Translations under genes and position numbers: made by a program | Notes under the pieces: generated by a model | The model's input: the letters and a program-made list of their open reading frames with translations, nothing else | What the model was told of the DNA's origin: nothing | The model's database searches: none | Shown here: positions 24,095-31,999 of the stretch, piece after piece | Layout of the letters: the number at the start of each line of letters is the position of its first letter | Numbering within the stretch: the stretch's first letter is position 1 | Source: DYTO01 sp040757795 | GTDB taxonomy: Archaea; Hadarchaeota; Hadarchaeia; Hadarchaeales; Hadarchaeaceae | NCBI GenBank assembly: GCA_040757795.1 | Contig: JBFLWG010000005.1 | Location: 1-35,421 of the forward strand | Length of the DNA: 35,421 nt | Direction: 5' to 3'

Positions 24095-25575
24095 GGAGCC
24101 GACCCCCGCCAAATGTTTAAAATGAAGGATTTGTACTCCCAAACAGAACGTGCATATTTTAAATCGCCATTTGTAGCGTCATAATAGCTTATGTAAGGGT
24201 ACCCTCTTGCAACAAGCGCGAGCGAGGAGTACCGGCCTACGTCGTCAGTTGCATCAACAGTCACTCTCCTCCAAGAGCTTCCGTTGAACCACGCGTACTT
24301 GAGGTTGCCGCCGCCTGAATCGTAATAGCTTATGTGGGGGTTGTTGTTTGTATCGAGATCAAGCGAGGTATACGAGCCCACGATGCCATCCGAATCAACA
24401 GTCTGGATGCTCCAGGCGCTGCCGGTCCATCTGGCGTACTTGAGATCGTCCGCCGTGTCGTCGTAATAGCTTATGCAAGGCTGCTGATTATCGTTCAATT
24501 CTATTGAAGAGTACTTGCCAACATCGTTTGCCGAAGGATCAACAGTCTGAATGTCCCAAGCGCTGCCCGTCCAGCGCGCGTACTTGAGGTCCGCATTTGT
24601 ACTATCGTAGTAACTTATGTGTGGGTTCCAGTTTTCGTCCAATGCTATAGAAGTATACTGGCCAACGTTGTTTGTCGAATCTACAGTCTCAGTACTCCAA
24701 GCCGCCCCGGTCCATCTTGCATACTTGAGGTCGCCGTTCGTGGCGTAGTAATAGCTTATGCGGGCGTAGCCATTGTTGTCCAACGCTATGGAGGTGTACT
24801 GCCCCACACTGCCACTAGTGTCAACATTCTCCAGCGTCCAGTTGTTGCCGTTCCAGAAGGCGCGCCTCAGATCATCGGAAGAATCGTTGAAATAACTTAC
24901 GTGGGCGTAGCCGCGGTTGTCCAGCGCCAGAGAACTGTAGTTTCCGATGTCGTTGGTTGATTGAATGACAAAAATTGCCCAGTCAAAACCAGTCCAACGC
25001 GTATAATTCAGATTATCGTCTCCATTCAAAGTATTGTAACGGGAATAGCTGATGTGCGGGGCGCCGCTCTGATCCAATGCTATGGAGGTGTACTGCCCAG
25101 CCTGAATTGTTGCAGTGCCATTATCAATAGTATATGAGCTCCAGCTGGTTCCATCCCAGTATGTCGCCATTCTAACGCCGGTGGTGACCCCTTCCGCAGC
25201 TGCGAACGCAGAGCTCCAGCCTGAGGCGCTGGTGGGGTATACTGTCAACAAATTGTCCAGATTGTCCCCAAACACGAACCTGAACTGAACATCCGCCGGC
25301 AAAATCTTCCGAAGCCACGTGCGCACGGTATTTTCCGCACTTGCATTTTCCCCGTATTCCACATCCCTCGCGACATTGTCGAGCGCTCCCAACTCGTCAA
25401 GAACTCTGATGGCATCATTTGCATAGCGCTCCAGCCGAAGCAAACCATGCTGTTCGTAAACAAGGTTGGGGCCAGCCACCCGCGCCACGCCAGTCATGAC
25501 AATCATTACGACCAGTATCGCGAAAGCTGCGTCGAGGCTAAAGACAAACCCATTCTGATCTCTGTGAAAACTCAT
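24091..25575 (-). CDS. Pilin-like protein carrying a seven-repeat propeller domain (operon gene 6)
   Basis: 494 residues. The N-terminus MSFHRDQNGFVFSLDAAFAILVVMIVMTG is a pilin-type leader and helix with Asp in place of the usual +5 Glu. About 100 residues of pilin-like core follow. From about residue 140 there are seven ~47-residue repeats with the pattern W-x-x-x-x-V-D-x-x-x-x-V-G-x-Y-[ST]-S-[IL]-A-L-D and ISYYD...DLKYARWTG. The repeats are the same family as those of the protein at 1388-3031, and seven suggests one closed seven-bladed beta-propeller. Such a bulky subunit is unlikely to pack in the fibre and more likely caps it. It lies 4 nt after the preceding gene and overlaps the next by ATGA. 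Confidence 0.75.
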   Translation of the reverse strand: MSFHRDQNGFVFSLDAAFAILVVMIVMTGVARVAGPNLVYEQHGLLRLERYANDAIRVLDELGALDNVARDVEYGENASAENTVRTWLRKILPADVQFRFVFGDNLDNLLTVYPTSASGWSSAFAAAEGVTTGVRMATYWDGTSWSSYTIDNGTATIQAGQYTSIALDQSGAPHISYSRYNTLNGDDNLNYTRWTGFDWAIFVIQSTNDIGNYSSLALDNRGYAHVSYFNDSSDDLRRAFWNGNNWTLENVDTSGSVGQYTSIALDNNGYARISYYYATNGDLKYARWTGAAWSTETVDSTNNVGQYTSIALDENWNPHISYYDSTNADLKYARWTGSAWDIQTVDPSANDVGKYSSIELNDNQQPCISYYDDTADDLKYARWTGSAWSIQTVDSDGIVGSYTSLDLDTNNNPHISYYDSGGGNLKYAWFNGSSWRRVTVDATDDVGRYSSLALVARGYPYISYYDATNGDLKYARSVWEYKSFILNIWRGSAP

Positions 25576-25579
25576 GCGC

Positions 25580-26614
25580 CTACCTCCACATTTTCACCTC
25601 AAGTATGGCTGGCAACGGTTGCAGGAACTGAGAAGCTTCGTTCCAGTCTGAGCACGACGGTAACGTGACTACATAGATTCTGGCAATCCAACCTGGTCCA
25701 GAAGTGAAGTTAAAGCCCAAGAAGTTAGTACCTACAAAAAGCTGGTCTTCAGCTTCAATTTCGCTATCATTTTCTACCCCTCCATGCTGGAAGTGGCCAA
25801 CAGGCGGTTCGGTCGGGTTCGGGTATATTTTTTGCGGCATGTCAGACTGCACAAATGTATAATCCGCGCTTCCATCTGGACCTTCAGTAACATCTCCATT
25901 CTGGGAGTTATCGTTTACCCAAATCTTAAGGTTAGGAGGCGGATTTTGTCCAACGCTCAATCCAACGACGATGATGTAAAAATCAAATGCGTCGAGTTCT
26001 CCGGGATATATGTTAAACGGTAGTTCAAAGTCGGATGTTCCTCCTGCCGCTTTAACTATCGGTCCCGTGTCCGCCCTAATGGCCGACCCGTACTTTACTG
26101 AAACCAACCGTCTTACGGTGACCACATCAAGAGAATTTTCCGCCCCAGAGTTTTCACCGGGAGACCACCTTGGAAAAGCTCGCCACATCTCGCTATCGTT
26201 CTCGTCCAATACTCTGACCTCAAATTTTTCAGTTCCACCAAAGAGCCTTTTTATCGCGCCCACAGCATTAGCGTTCACCGGGGCGCCCCAGTTATCCTTG
26301 TTTATCAGCCTTCTGAACTGCCCGAACTTTGTTATTGACACCGTATTTGGGACTGCTCTTCCAGCATTATCCTCTGTTAATCCGATAATCTGTACATCCT
26401 CCGCCGCCTTTTCCCAGTTGTCCGGCATGCCCAATGTTTTTAACATCATGTCTGCAGCATCACTCGCTGTGCGTTCAAGAGAATATCTAAGATAATAATC
26501 ATCCGCAGACCTCCGCGCTTGCTCGAACGCCAGCCCCGAGTAGCTCACCATCAATATGGTCAGCGTCAGGGCAAAGAACATATCCAAGGTGAAAACTTGC
26601 CCACGTTCGTTCAT
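25580..26614 (-). CDS. Large minor pilin-like protein (operon gene 5)
   Basis: 344 residues with leader MNERGQVFTLDMFFALTLTILMVSYSGLAF: Gly-Gln cleavage site and an acidic residue (Asp) near +5, then the assembly helix. It is followed by a helical EQARRSADDYYLRYSLERTASDAADMMLK, the shape of pilin alpha1-C. The large C-terminal ~250 residues are beta-rich with no recognised domain. ATGA overlap with the upstream gene. Resembles FTLD/FSLDA-type pilins of neighbouring genes and is probably a minor or tip-proximal subunit. Confidence 0.7.
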   Translation of the reverse strand: MNERGQVFTLDMFFALTLTILMVSYSGLAFEQARRSADDYYLRYSLERTASDAADMMLKTLGMPDNWEKAAEDVQIIGLTEDNAGRAVPNTVSITKFGQFRRLINKDNWGAPVNANAVGAIKRLFGGTEKFEVRVLDENDSEMWRAFPRWSPGENSGAENSLDVVTVRRLVSVKYGSAIRADTGPIVKAAGGTSDFELPFNIYPGELDAFDFYIIVVGLSVGQNPPPNLKIWVNDNSQNGDVTEGPDGSADYTFVQSDMPQKIYPNPTEPPVGHFQHGGVENDSEIEAEDQLFVGTNFLGFNFTSGPGWIARIYVVTLPSCSDWNEASQFLQPLPAILEVKMWR

Positions 26615-27039
26615 TTTGTCACTCTCACAGCGTCCACATTTACAATGTATGAATACAACGCTGTAGTCACGGGGCCATTCTCCGATGTCAGGCGCCCGCC
26701 TACCTCATCCCGAATGAACTCCAGAGCGTCCACCTTGATCCTGTACTTCACGATATTTTCTCTAAAATTTTCCCAAGTCATGTTGTCCGGAGGCGCGTTC
26801 CTGACAGAGACCGATACCCTTATCGTCGCCGTCCCCGCTTCGAAGCTGACTGAAGCTATGTCAATCGAACTCCCGTAAGATGTATCTATTGCAGCGACAG
26901 CGTTCTCCGCACCGTCCCTCACCGCTCTCACAGCGACCACGGTCTCGTTACTGGTTGTCCCCAAGTACAACATCGCCGTGACCGATATCAGCACTCCTGC
27001 TATCAAAATCATCATCTCCGGAGCAGCTTGGCCTTTCAT
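26611..27039 (-). CDS. Minor pilin-like protein (operon gene 4)
   Basis: 142 residues with MKGQAAPEMMILIAGVLISVTAMLYLGTTS: Gly-Gln site, Glu at +5 and hydrophobic helix, a standard class III leader. The rest is a compact beta-rich domain with AVRDGAENAVAAIDTSYGSSIDIASV before it, matching the shape of the other subunits here. ATG at 27039 overlaps the stop of the previous gene (ATGA), and its own stop overlaps the next ATG the same way. Confidence 0.75.
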   Translation of the reverse strand: MKGQAAPEMMILIAGVLISVTAMLYLGTTSNETVVAVRAVRDGAENAVAAIDTSYGSSIDIASVSFEAGTATIRVSVSVRNAPPDNMTWENFRENIVKYRIKVDALEFIRDEVGGRLTSENGPVTTALYSYIVNVDAVRVTK

Positions 27040-27461
27040 GTGTTTTCCACCCTAACTTGGTTTTCAGACCGATATACTCGGATGGTTTTTCTCAGATTAT
27101 CCCTGCTGAGCGAAAAATTTCTCACGGCGTTGGTTGCTACCACCACCTCAATCGTCCCCCAAGCCGAGTTTTCCACGGATATTTTCCAAGTAGAATTGTC
27201 AAACACTATCCTGTACGAGTAGACTCCCACGTTTTCAGGCAAGTTCATACGTATTTCAAAGTTGTCTCCGTTAGGGTAAACAGAGTTTATGACCGCCGCG
27301 AACTTTTCCCCGACCATCCTAGCCTCAAGCTTAGCCCCCATCAACTCCGCAGCCTGTTTTCGCACCTCGTAAACGTTCAGGAAAGATGTCGAAATCAGCA
27401 TCATCAGCGTCAGTGCAAACATCGCGTCAATCGAGAAAAATCCTGAGTTTTCCGTCCTCAT
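27036..27461 (-). CDS. Minor pilin-like protein (operon gene 3)
   Basis: 141 residues. Leader MRTENSGFFSIDAMFALTLMMLISTSFL belongs to the F-S-[IL]-D-A-x-F-A subclass shared with gene 6, in which Asp replaces Glu and Gln is absent. The mature part (AELMGAKLEARMVGEKFAAVINSVYPNGDNFEIRMNLPENVGVYSYRIVF) shares the V-[IA]-N-x-V-Y-x-x-G-x pattern with genes 1 and 2, so they probably have one common fold. Gap of 4 nt from the preceding stop. Confidence 0.7.
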   Translation of the reverse strand: MRTENSGFFSIDAMFALTLMMLISTSFLNVYEVRKQAAELMGAKLEARMVGEKFAAVINSVYPNGDNFEIRMNLPENVGVYSYRIVFDNSTWKISVENSAWGTIEVVVATNAVRNFSLSRDNLRKTIRVYRSENQVRVENT

Positions 27462-27465
27462 CCAT

Positions 27466-27936
27466 TCATCTCCCGAGCGGCTGGATATAGATGTAAACCT
27501 TGTTGTCAGCGGTATATCTGCTGTCTATGTTTTCTAGTTTGCTCTCCGACCACTCAACAATAACTAAGTATGTGCCAGACCCGATGTCAGCGGACCTATA
27601 GTTATCTATTTCATAGTGCACGTTGTCTACCAAAGTCCTCGTTCCACCCGACGTGCTCACTAATATCTTGACCATGTTGTCCGAGTTGTCCAGCCGCAGG
27701 ATCCAATCCGTGTCGATTTGTACGCTTACGCTCTTGACCGCCCCGGGACCGTTTGAGTAAACTGCGTCTATTGCTCCCGCTACGGCGTCGACGGCTTGTC
27801 TGGCTTGGGCCAAGTATAAAGTGTCTTTAGCGGCTGCGCTTGCTGGCTCCGTCATCTGTGCCACAGTGACCGAGGCAATCAGCAGGAGCGCGGTCGAAAA
27901 GACCAGCAAATATTCTACCGCCGTCTGCCCTCTCAT
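27466..27936 (-). CDS. Class III pilin-like protein (operon gene 2)
   Basis: 156 residues with MRGQTAVEYLLVFSTALLLIASVTVAQM, a full class III leader (Gly-Gln cut, Glu at +5). The mature domain includes ARQAVDAVAGAIDAVYSNGPGAVKSVSVQI, closely paralleling gene 1 (EAANTMVNAINMVYASGPGSKQTV). The ATG follows the gene 1 stop with no spacer. Probable minor or structural pilin. Confidence 0.78.
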   Translation of the reverse strand: MRGQTAVEYLLVFSTALLLIASVTVAQMTEPASAAAKDTLYLAQARQAVDAVAGAIDAVYSNGPGAVKSVSVQIDTDWILRLDNSDNMVKILVSTSGGTRTLVDNVHYEIDNYRSADIGSGTYLVIVEWSESKLENIDSRYTADNKVYIYIQPLGR

Positions 27937-28791
27937 TCAATCACTCCCCAGCACCACGTCCGTTATTCTTATCAGCCTTTGGGAGGGCGACGTTACCGCG
28001 CCGGTGGTGTACCTGACCTCCACCAGCCCCGGCGTGACTATCACGCTGACCGTTATGCCGCCTTGCGTTTGGTTCAATATGAAAGGCGGCGCGGAACTGT
28101 AATCGTCTATTTTACTTGACCCAAACTCAAAATCTATCTTGATATTGTCACTATCGTTGTCGACGCCAACATCGAGCTTGTACCCAAACAAGGTCGTTTC
28201 AAAATCGCTGTCGTGATCTATAGAGTCGCTCCAAAGCAACGCGCCCGCAGCAGAAACTGCACCATAGACATACTCCAGAGTGACCCTGTGATGCACCCGA
28301 TGATTGGTATCAAGGTTCAGGTTCCAGTCCTCAACCGTGACGGCGTTTTCTGTTATCCAGTTATCGCCTCTGTTATCGCCGTTTTCATACCAGCGGCTAG
28401 GGAGCAGTGTGTCAACCAAGACTATCGCATCTCGCTTGTTGTCCCATGCGCCGCTCAAATCGTAATCAAACCTGACTTGAGCGTCTATCCGCCCATTCTT
28501 TGCGACTATACCAGTGGAGGTGGCTATCCCATCTTCGTCCAAATTTATGTAGAATTTCAACACATTCTTGGGTAGCCAGTATTCGACCGTCTGCTTGGAG
28601 CCCGGGCCACTCGCATAAACCATGTTGATGGCGTTCACCATCGTGTTGGCAGCCTCCCGCGCCTCTGAAAGGGCAGACATCTTCTCGGCGTCCGTCCGGG
28701 CATTGTCGTAGAGAGGATATGTAACGGTCGCCGCGATGAGCAGCATGCCGACGAACACTATCAGGAACTCTATGCTTAGCTGACCTCTCAC
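27937..28791 (-). CDS. Class III pilin-like protein (operon gene 1)
   Basis: 284 residues. GTG start at 28791 gives MRGQLSIEFLIVFVGMLLIAATVTYPL, a class III leader with the Gly-Gln site and Glu at +5. An alpha helix and the N-A-I-N-M-V-Y-A-S-G-P-G motif follow, then a ~200-residue beta-rich region rich in Asp and Asn, perhaps calcium-binding, without a recognised domain. It opens the eight-gene minus-strand operon. A GATATTAAC TATA-like box at 28822-28830 is ~35 nt upstream, so the leader is short. Confidence 0.75.
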   Translation of the reverse strand: MRGQLSIEFLIVFVGMLLIAATVTYPLYDNARTDAEKMSALSEAREAANTMVNAINMVYASGPGSKQTVEYWLPKNVLKFYINLDEDGIATSTGIVAKNGRIDAQVRFDYDLSGAWDNKRDAIVLVDTLLPSRWYENGDNRGDNWITENAVTVEDWNLNLDTNHRVHHRVTLEYVYGAVSAAGALLWSDSIDHDSDFETTLFGYKLDVGVDNDSDNIKIDFEFGSSKIDDYSSAPPFILNQTQGGITVSVIVTPGLVEVRYTTGAVTSPSQRLIRITDVVLGSD

Positions 28792-28821
28792 CTGAGCACC
28801 AATCTATGCGGGGGGCCGGAG

Positions 28822-28830
28822 TTAATATCA
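28822..28830 (-). promoter_or_regulatory. Putative TATA element of the minor-pilin operon
   Basis: On the minus strand the box GATATTAAC precedes GTG 28791 by ~35 nt, giving a leader of about 10 nt. It is the only clear promoter candidate upstream of the operon. Confidence 0.4.
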
Positions 28831-28920
28831 TTTTCAGTGGCGCTGATTGTGCCTTAATTTGCCATTTTTTCCCTTTAAGAAGGGGCTCCACCCCAATAGG
28901 GGGCGACAAGGGGGTAGAAA

Positions 28921-28998
28921 ATGGAGTTGAAAAAGCTGAAAAAGTTGATTGAAACTTCAGATGCCCGCTCCGCGGTGGAAGCGCTGCTCGAGTGGTGA
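28921..28998 (+). CDS. Possible 25-residue microprotein
   Basis: ATG 28921 opens a frame of 25 codons, MELKKLKKLIETSDARSAVE followed by ALLEW, ending TGA at 28998. GGGGGT at 28910-28915 sits 5 nt before the ATG, and CTTTAAGA (28873-28880) could be a TATA box for a ~20-nt leader. The predicted peptide is a basic/acidic amphipathic helix. It lies in the gap between the pilin operon and the EPSPS-like gene. It may be a remnant or fortuitous; chance is not excluded. Confidence 0.3.
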   Translation: MELKKLKKLIETSDARSAVEALLEW

Positions 28999-29013
28999 AG
29001 CTGGTCTAACCAA

Positions 29014-30306
29014 TCAGGCGTAAACCACTTCGGCCCCTATCTCTCGAAGGCTGGATGTAAATCTGTAGTAAGAGGTCCCTGTGGCTTCAGCGCCCTTCAC
29101 AACAGTTTTCCCGTCCGCAAACATGCCGGCAACCGCCAGAGCGGCCACAACCATATAGTCTCCATGACTGTCAACCTCGCATCCCTTGAACTTCGCGGGC
29201 CCCTCCACTATGAGCCCATCCACCTCTTCCAGCACTTTCCCTCCCATTTTCTTGAGCTCCTGCGAGATTGCTGAAATCCTGTCCGACTTCATTGCCCTGG
29301 CTTCGCCGGCGTTGGTTATGACGCTCCTGCCCTCCGCCATCGAGGCGAGGACCGCCATTAACGGCACCAACTCCGGGGCCCAAGACATGTCAAGCTCCGC
29401 CCCCTTTAGATGCCCGCCCCACAGCCGCCAGTTTTTGCCCTTTCTCTCCGACTTCACGCCAAATGCCCCCAGTGATTTTATGAACGCTTCATCCCTGGCG
29501 GACATGTTATCAACGCTGAACTTCACCTCGCCAGAAACACAACCTGCTAGGATTGCTGGCGCGACCCCAACCACCTCTTTCCTGACTGAGTATCTGAATG
29601 GCCTGAAGGGGTGGCGCGGGAAAGTGATTCCTCTTTTTGTCATGACTGGCTTGACGCGGGCCGAAGACAAAACTTCGGCTGCTGGCTCGGCAAAAATCTT
29701 CCCGATTTCGCCAAAATGCAGCTCCACTTCCTTTTCGGCGTAGGGTGCGGCGACTGCAAGCGCCGGCAAATGCCGCGCCTCGGCAACTCCGATACTTGCC
29801 TTTCCGCCCTTCATGCCGCCGCCCATCACGAGCAAGGGGGGGCTTTCATTGAGCTTTGTGGAGTTTACGTCTGCCCCGAGCCGGCGAAAAACGTTGACGA
29901 AGGGCGACATCTGACGGGACCTGAGCTGTCCATCCCCATTCAGCACCGTCGGCTCATTTGAAATGGTGGCCACGGCCGCCAAAAGGGCAAGCCCTGTAGC
30001 TGAATTCTTTACGTCAAGGAAACCCTGTACTGGCTTGAGTTCATCGGAGGCCCAGATCGTCCAGCGCTCTTTGGTTCTGTTGGCTGTCGCCCCCAGTTGG
30101 TCGACTGCCTTCAGCATCGCATGGGTGTCTCCAACCTTCAGGGGAGATTTTATGACATTTTTTCCCTTGGCCAACAGCGCTACCGCGATAGCCAGTTGGG
30201 TGTGGAGCTTTGAAGGCTGCGGCTCCAATTTTCCTAGGGATAGTTGGCCAGGGGTTACAACAAGGTCCAATCTTTTACCCCCACTTTGACCCTCCTTGCA
30301 TTCCAT
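29014..30306 (-). CDS. EPSP synthase-like enolpyruvyl-transferase fold protein, divergent
   Basis: 430 residues with the two-domain EPSPS fold: VFRRLGADV after GDGQLRSRQMSPFV, MSARDEAFIKSLGAFG, WAPELVPLMAVLASMAEG, RAMKSDRISAISQELKKMGG, and DSHGDYMVVAALAVAG all align with AroA blocks. True AroA makes 5-enolpyruvylshikimate 3-phosphate from PEP and shikimate 3-phosphate. Here the N-terminal P-[GS]-S-K-S-x-x-x-R motif reads P-S-K-L-H-T-Q-L: the Lys (33) stays but the substrate-binding Arg is a Leu (38). Central segments are also unusual. It may be a true but divergent AroA, or a related enzyme with another substrate. The ATG at 30306 overlaps thiI by 52 nt; a TTG at 30270, with GGGGGT just before it, would overlap by 16 and give a more typical N-terminus. 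Confidence 0.75.
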   Translation of the reverse strand: MECKEGQSGGKRLDLVVTPGQLSLGKLEPQPSKLHTQLAIAVALLAKGKNVIKSPLKVGDTHAMLKAVDQLGATANRTKERWTIWASDELKPVQGFLDVKNSATGLALLAAVATISNEPTVLNGDGQLRSRQMSPFVNVFRRLGADVNSTKLNESPPLLVMGGGMKGGKASIGVAEARHLPALAVAAPYAEKEVELHFGEIGKIFAEPAAEVLSSARVKPVMTKRGITFPRHPFRPFRYSVRKEVVGVAPAILAGCVSGEVKFSVDNMSARDEAFIKSLGAFGVKSERKGKNWRLWGGHLKGAELDMSWAPELVPLMAVLASMAEGRSVITNAGEARAMKSDRISAISQELKKMGGKVLEEVDGLIVEGPAKFKGCEVDSHGDYMVVAALAVAGMFADGKTVVKGAEATGTSYYRFTSSLREIGAEVVYA

Positions 30307-31391
30307 GCCACGTTTTTGATCATTTGTGCGGGCACAAAATCGTCCTCCGCATTTTTTACTGTGCTTTCATCTGGTATTGCTTTTGGGACTGAAAATGGAT
30401 GCCCGAAGTCCCTCGGCAGCTTGATTCCCGCCCTTGACGCTATTTCACCAATTTCCTTTTCCTCCATCAGAGCGACCGGCCTGAACACCTGTGTCCTACA
30501 GGCAGAGTCGATTAGCCTGATCCCGCCCAAGCCCTGCGACCCCACCTCAGCCAAACCATCCCCAACAACCAAAGATTCGGCCCCAACCCGTTTGGCTAAG
30601 AACTCCGCAACTCTCACTACTGCACGCTGAAAAAGATAGAACCTTAAGTACGAAGGCGCCTTTTTCACGCTTTTGAGAACTTCCCCGCAAGGAAGCGCCC
30701 AGATTTTTATCCCCGGGTGGAAAAGCAGGAGCTTCTTTGCAACCAAAACTCCGCGCCCACACCCATTTGACTCAAAAGAGGGCACAAAAATATCTGAATC
30801 ACAGCCTCTTTTCAACATGAGAAATGCTGAAACCAAATCTTTTGGTCTACCGCTGAATACCACCGAGACCTTTCCCTGACTCCCTACCGGCAACCCCCCA
30901 GCCCCATCAAGAACATCCGTGAAAACGTATGCGTCAGAACCCCGAATCTCTATGGAAATCTGTTTGTCTGGGGCGGAAAGGTTCACCTTTGCTCCTTTAA
31001 CTTTTGCCAAAATTTCTGCACCTACCAAGGAGTTGACCTGCTGACTTGTGTAGGGGTGCGACCCCTCGCGAGACGTCCTGACTGCGAAACTTTTGCCACG
31101 ACCAAGAACTTTCTTCGCCACCCCAACCGCGGTAGCCCGGACGCTTTCAATATCTGAAGATGTCCGCACGGCCACGCTAGCAGATACAACTCCTGGTGTC
31201 ATAGAAAGAGGTTTCAGAACCTTTTTCCAATCTTCTAGGTCAATGAAGATTCTTCCCCTCACAACCCTCAGACTATGCTTGACTCCATAGAGCTTCTGCC
31301 GGATGTTGGAAATCAGCCGACCCTCAAACCACCTGCGCACGGGCTCGCTTTTGAGAGCAATCTCTCCGTAGCGTACTATGACTGTTCGCAT
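30255..31391 (-). CDS. thiI: ThiI-like THUMP protein with degenerate ATP-pyrophosphatase loop
   Basis: ThiI uses ATP to activate tRNA U8 and receives sulfur to make 4-thiouridine. The 378 residues start like ThiI (IVRYGEIALKSEPVRRWFE); a ferredoxin-like plus THUMP domain spans to about residue 165, with DGAGGLPVGSQGKVSVV at the junction. The PP-loop S-G-G-x-D-S is here SGRPKDL (180-186): the invariant Asp and Ser are gone. The later motif GESLGQVASQ is GDGLAEVGSQ and the FRPV segment is kept. tRNA binding through THUMP seems likely, but ATP chemistry may be lost or altered. ATG 31391 is close to an upstream TATA-like GCATTAATTAG near 31417-31427. Overlaps the EPSPS-like gene. Confidence 0.8.
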   Translation of the reverse strand: MRTVIVRYGEIALKSEPVRRWFEGRLISNIRQKLYGVKHSLRVVRGRIFIDLEDWKKVLKPLSMTPGVVSASVAVRTSSDIESVRATAVGVAKKVLGRGKSFAVRTSREGSHPYTSQQVNSLVGAEILAKVKGAKVNLSAPDKQISIEIRGSDAYVFTDVLDGAGGLPVGSQGKVSVVFSGRPKDLVSAFLMLKRGCDSDIFVPSFESNGCGRGVLVAKKLLLFHPGIKIWALPCGEVLKSVKKAPSYLRFYLFQRAVVRVAEFLAKRVGAESLVVGDGLAEVGSQGLGGIRLIDSACRTQVFRPVALMEEKEIGEIASRAGIKLPRDFGHPFSVPKAIPDESTVKNAEDDFVPAQMIKNVAWNARRVKVGVKDWTLL

Positions 31392-31429
31392 TGGACCGTA
31401 GTTCTCTACGCCGCAGACTAATTAATGCC

Positions 31430-31969
31430 TCAGTAGTCTTTAAGCAGCTTGGAGACCTTTTCCCCGGCCCGCTTTATGTCGGCCATGCTTCTGGCCCCCG
31501 CACAGACTCCTTTTCCGGAAACAAAGAGAAGAACCACCGCTTTGGGATCCTCCAGCCTGAACACCAGCCCTGGGAAAACTTCCGGTTCATACTCAGTGTT
31601 CTCAAAGCTCCGCGCGATGCTGTCCAAGTCGAACTCTCGCTCAAAGTCGAAGGATGAAACTATGTTCTGAACCTGTACCTTCGGTTCCGGCTTTATCTTC
31701 GCCCCGGCCGCCTTGAGCTTCTTTGTGAGCCGTTTTATGGCGAGCTTTGCGTCATTCATGCTTTTGGCGCCGACGCAGTTCATCTTTCCAGACGCGAAAA
31801 TCAGGAAAGATGCTGATGGTTCCTTGGACTTGTAGGCAATCCCTGGGAAAACTTCTGGGTCGTAACGGGCGCCTTCCAGCGACCTCGCGAGCTTCTCCAA
31901 ATCAAACTCGGTGTTTTCGTACGTGACCGACAACACTATGTTCTGTACCTTAATCTTCACTTCTCCCAT
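31430..31969 (-). CDS. tbp: TATA-binding protein (TBP)
   Basis: General transcription factor that bends TATA DNA and recruits TFB and RNA polymerase. Its 179 residues form two direct ~85-residue repeats, each with V-Q-N-I-V-x-S, F-D-L, Y-[DE]-P-E-V-F-P-G and FxSGKxxCxGAxS, the hallmarks of the saddle fold. The acidic C-terminal tail of many archaeal TBPs is absent. It ends KLLKDY. Transcription appears to start from the same TTATAAAA box as moaE on the other strand, leaving a leader of about 10 nt before ATG 31969. Confidence 0.97.
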   Translation of the reverse strand: MGEVKIKVQNIVLSVTYENTEFDLEKLARSLEGARYDPEVFPGIAYKSKEPSASFLIFASGKMNCVGAKSMNDAKLAIKRLTKKLKAAGAKIKPEPKVQVQNIVSSFDFEREFDLDSIARSFENTEYEPEVFPGLVFRLEDPKAVVLLFVSGKGVCAGARSMADIKRAGEKVSKLLKDY

Positions 31970-31999
31970 CTCACCAGCCCAAAGCTAATTTATTAGGCC

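Noticed and set aside
28881..28910. GGGG...CCCC hairpin before the microprotein as an rho-independent terminator
   Set aside because: There is no T-tract after it on either strand at the correct place, so it does not support a terminator call.
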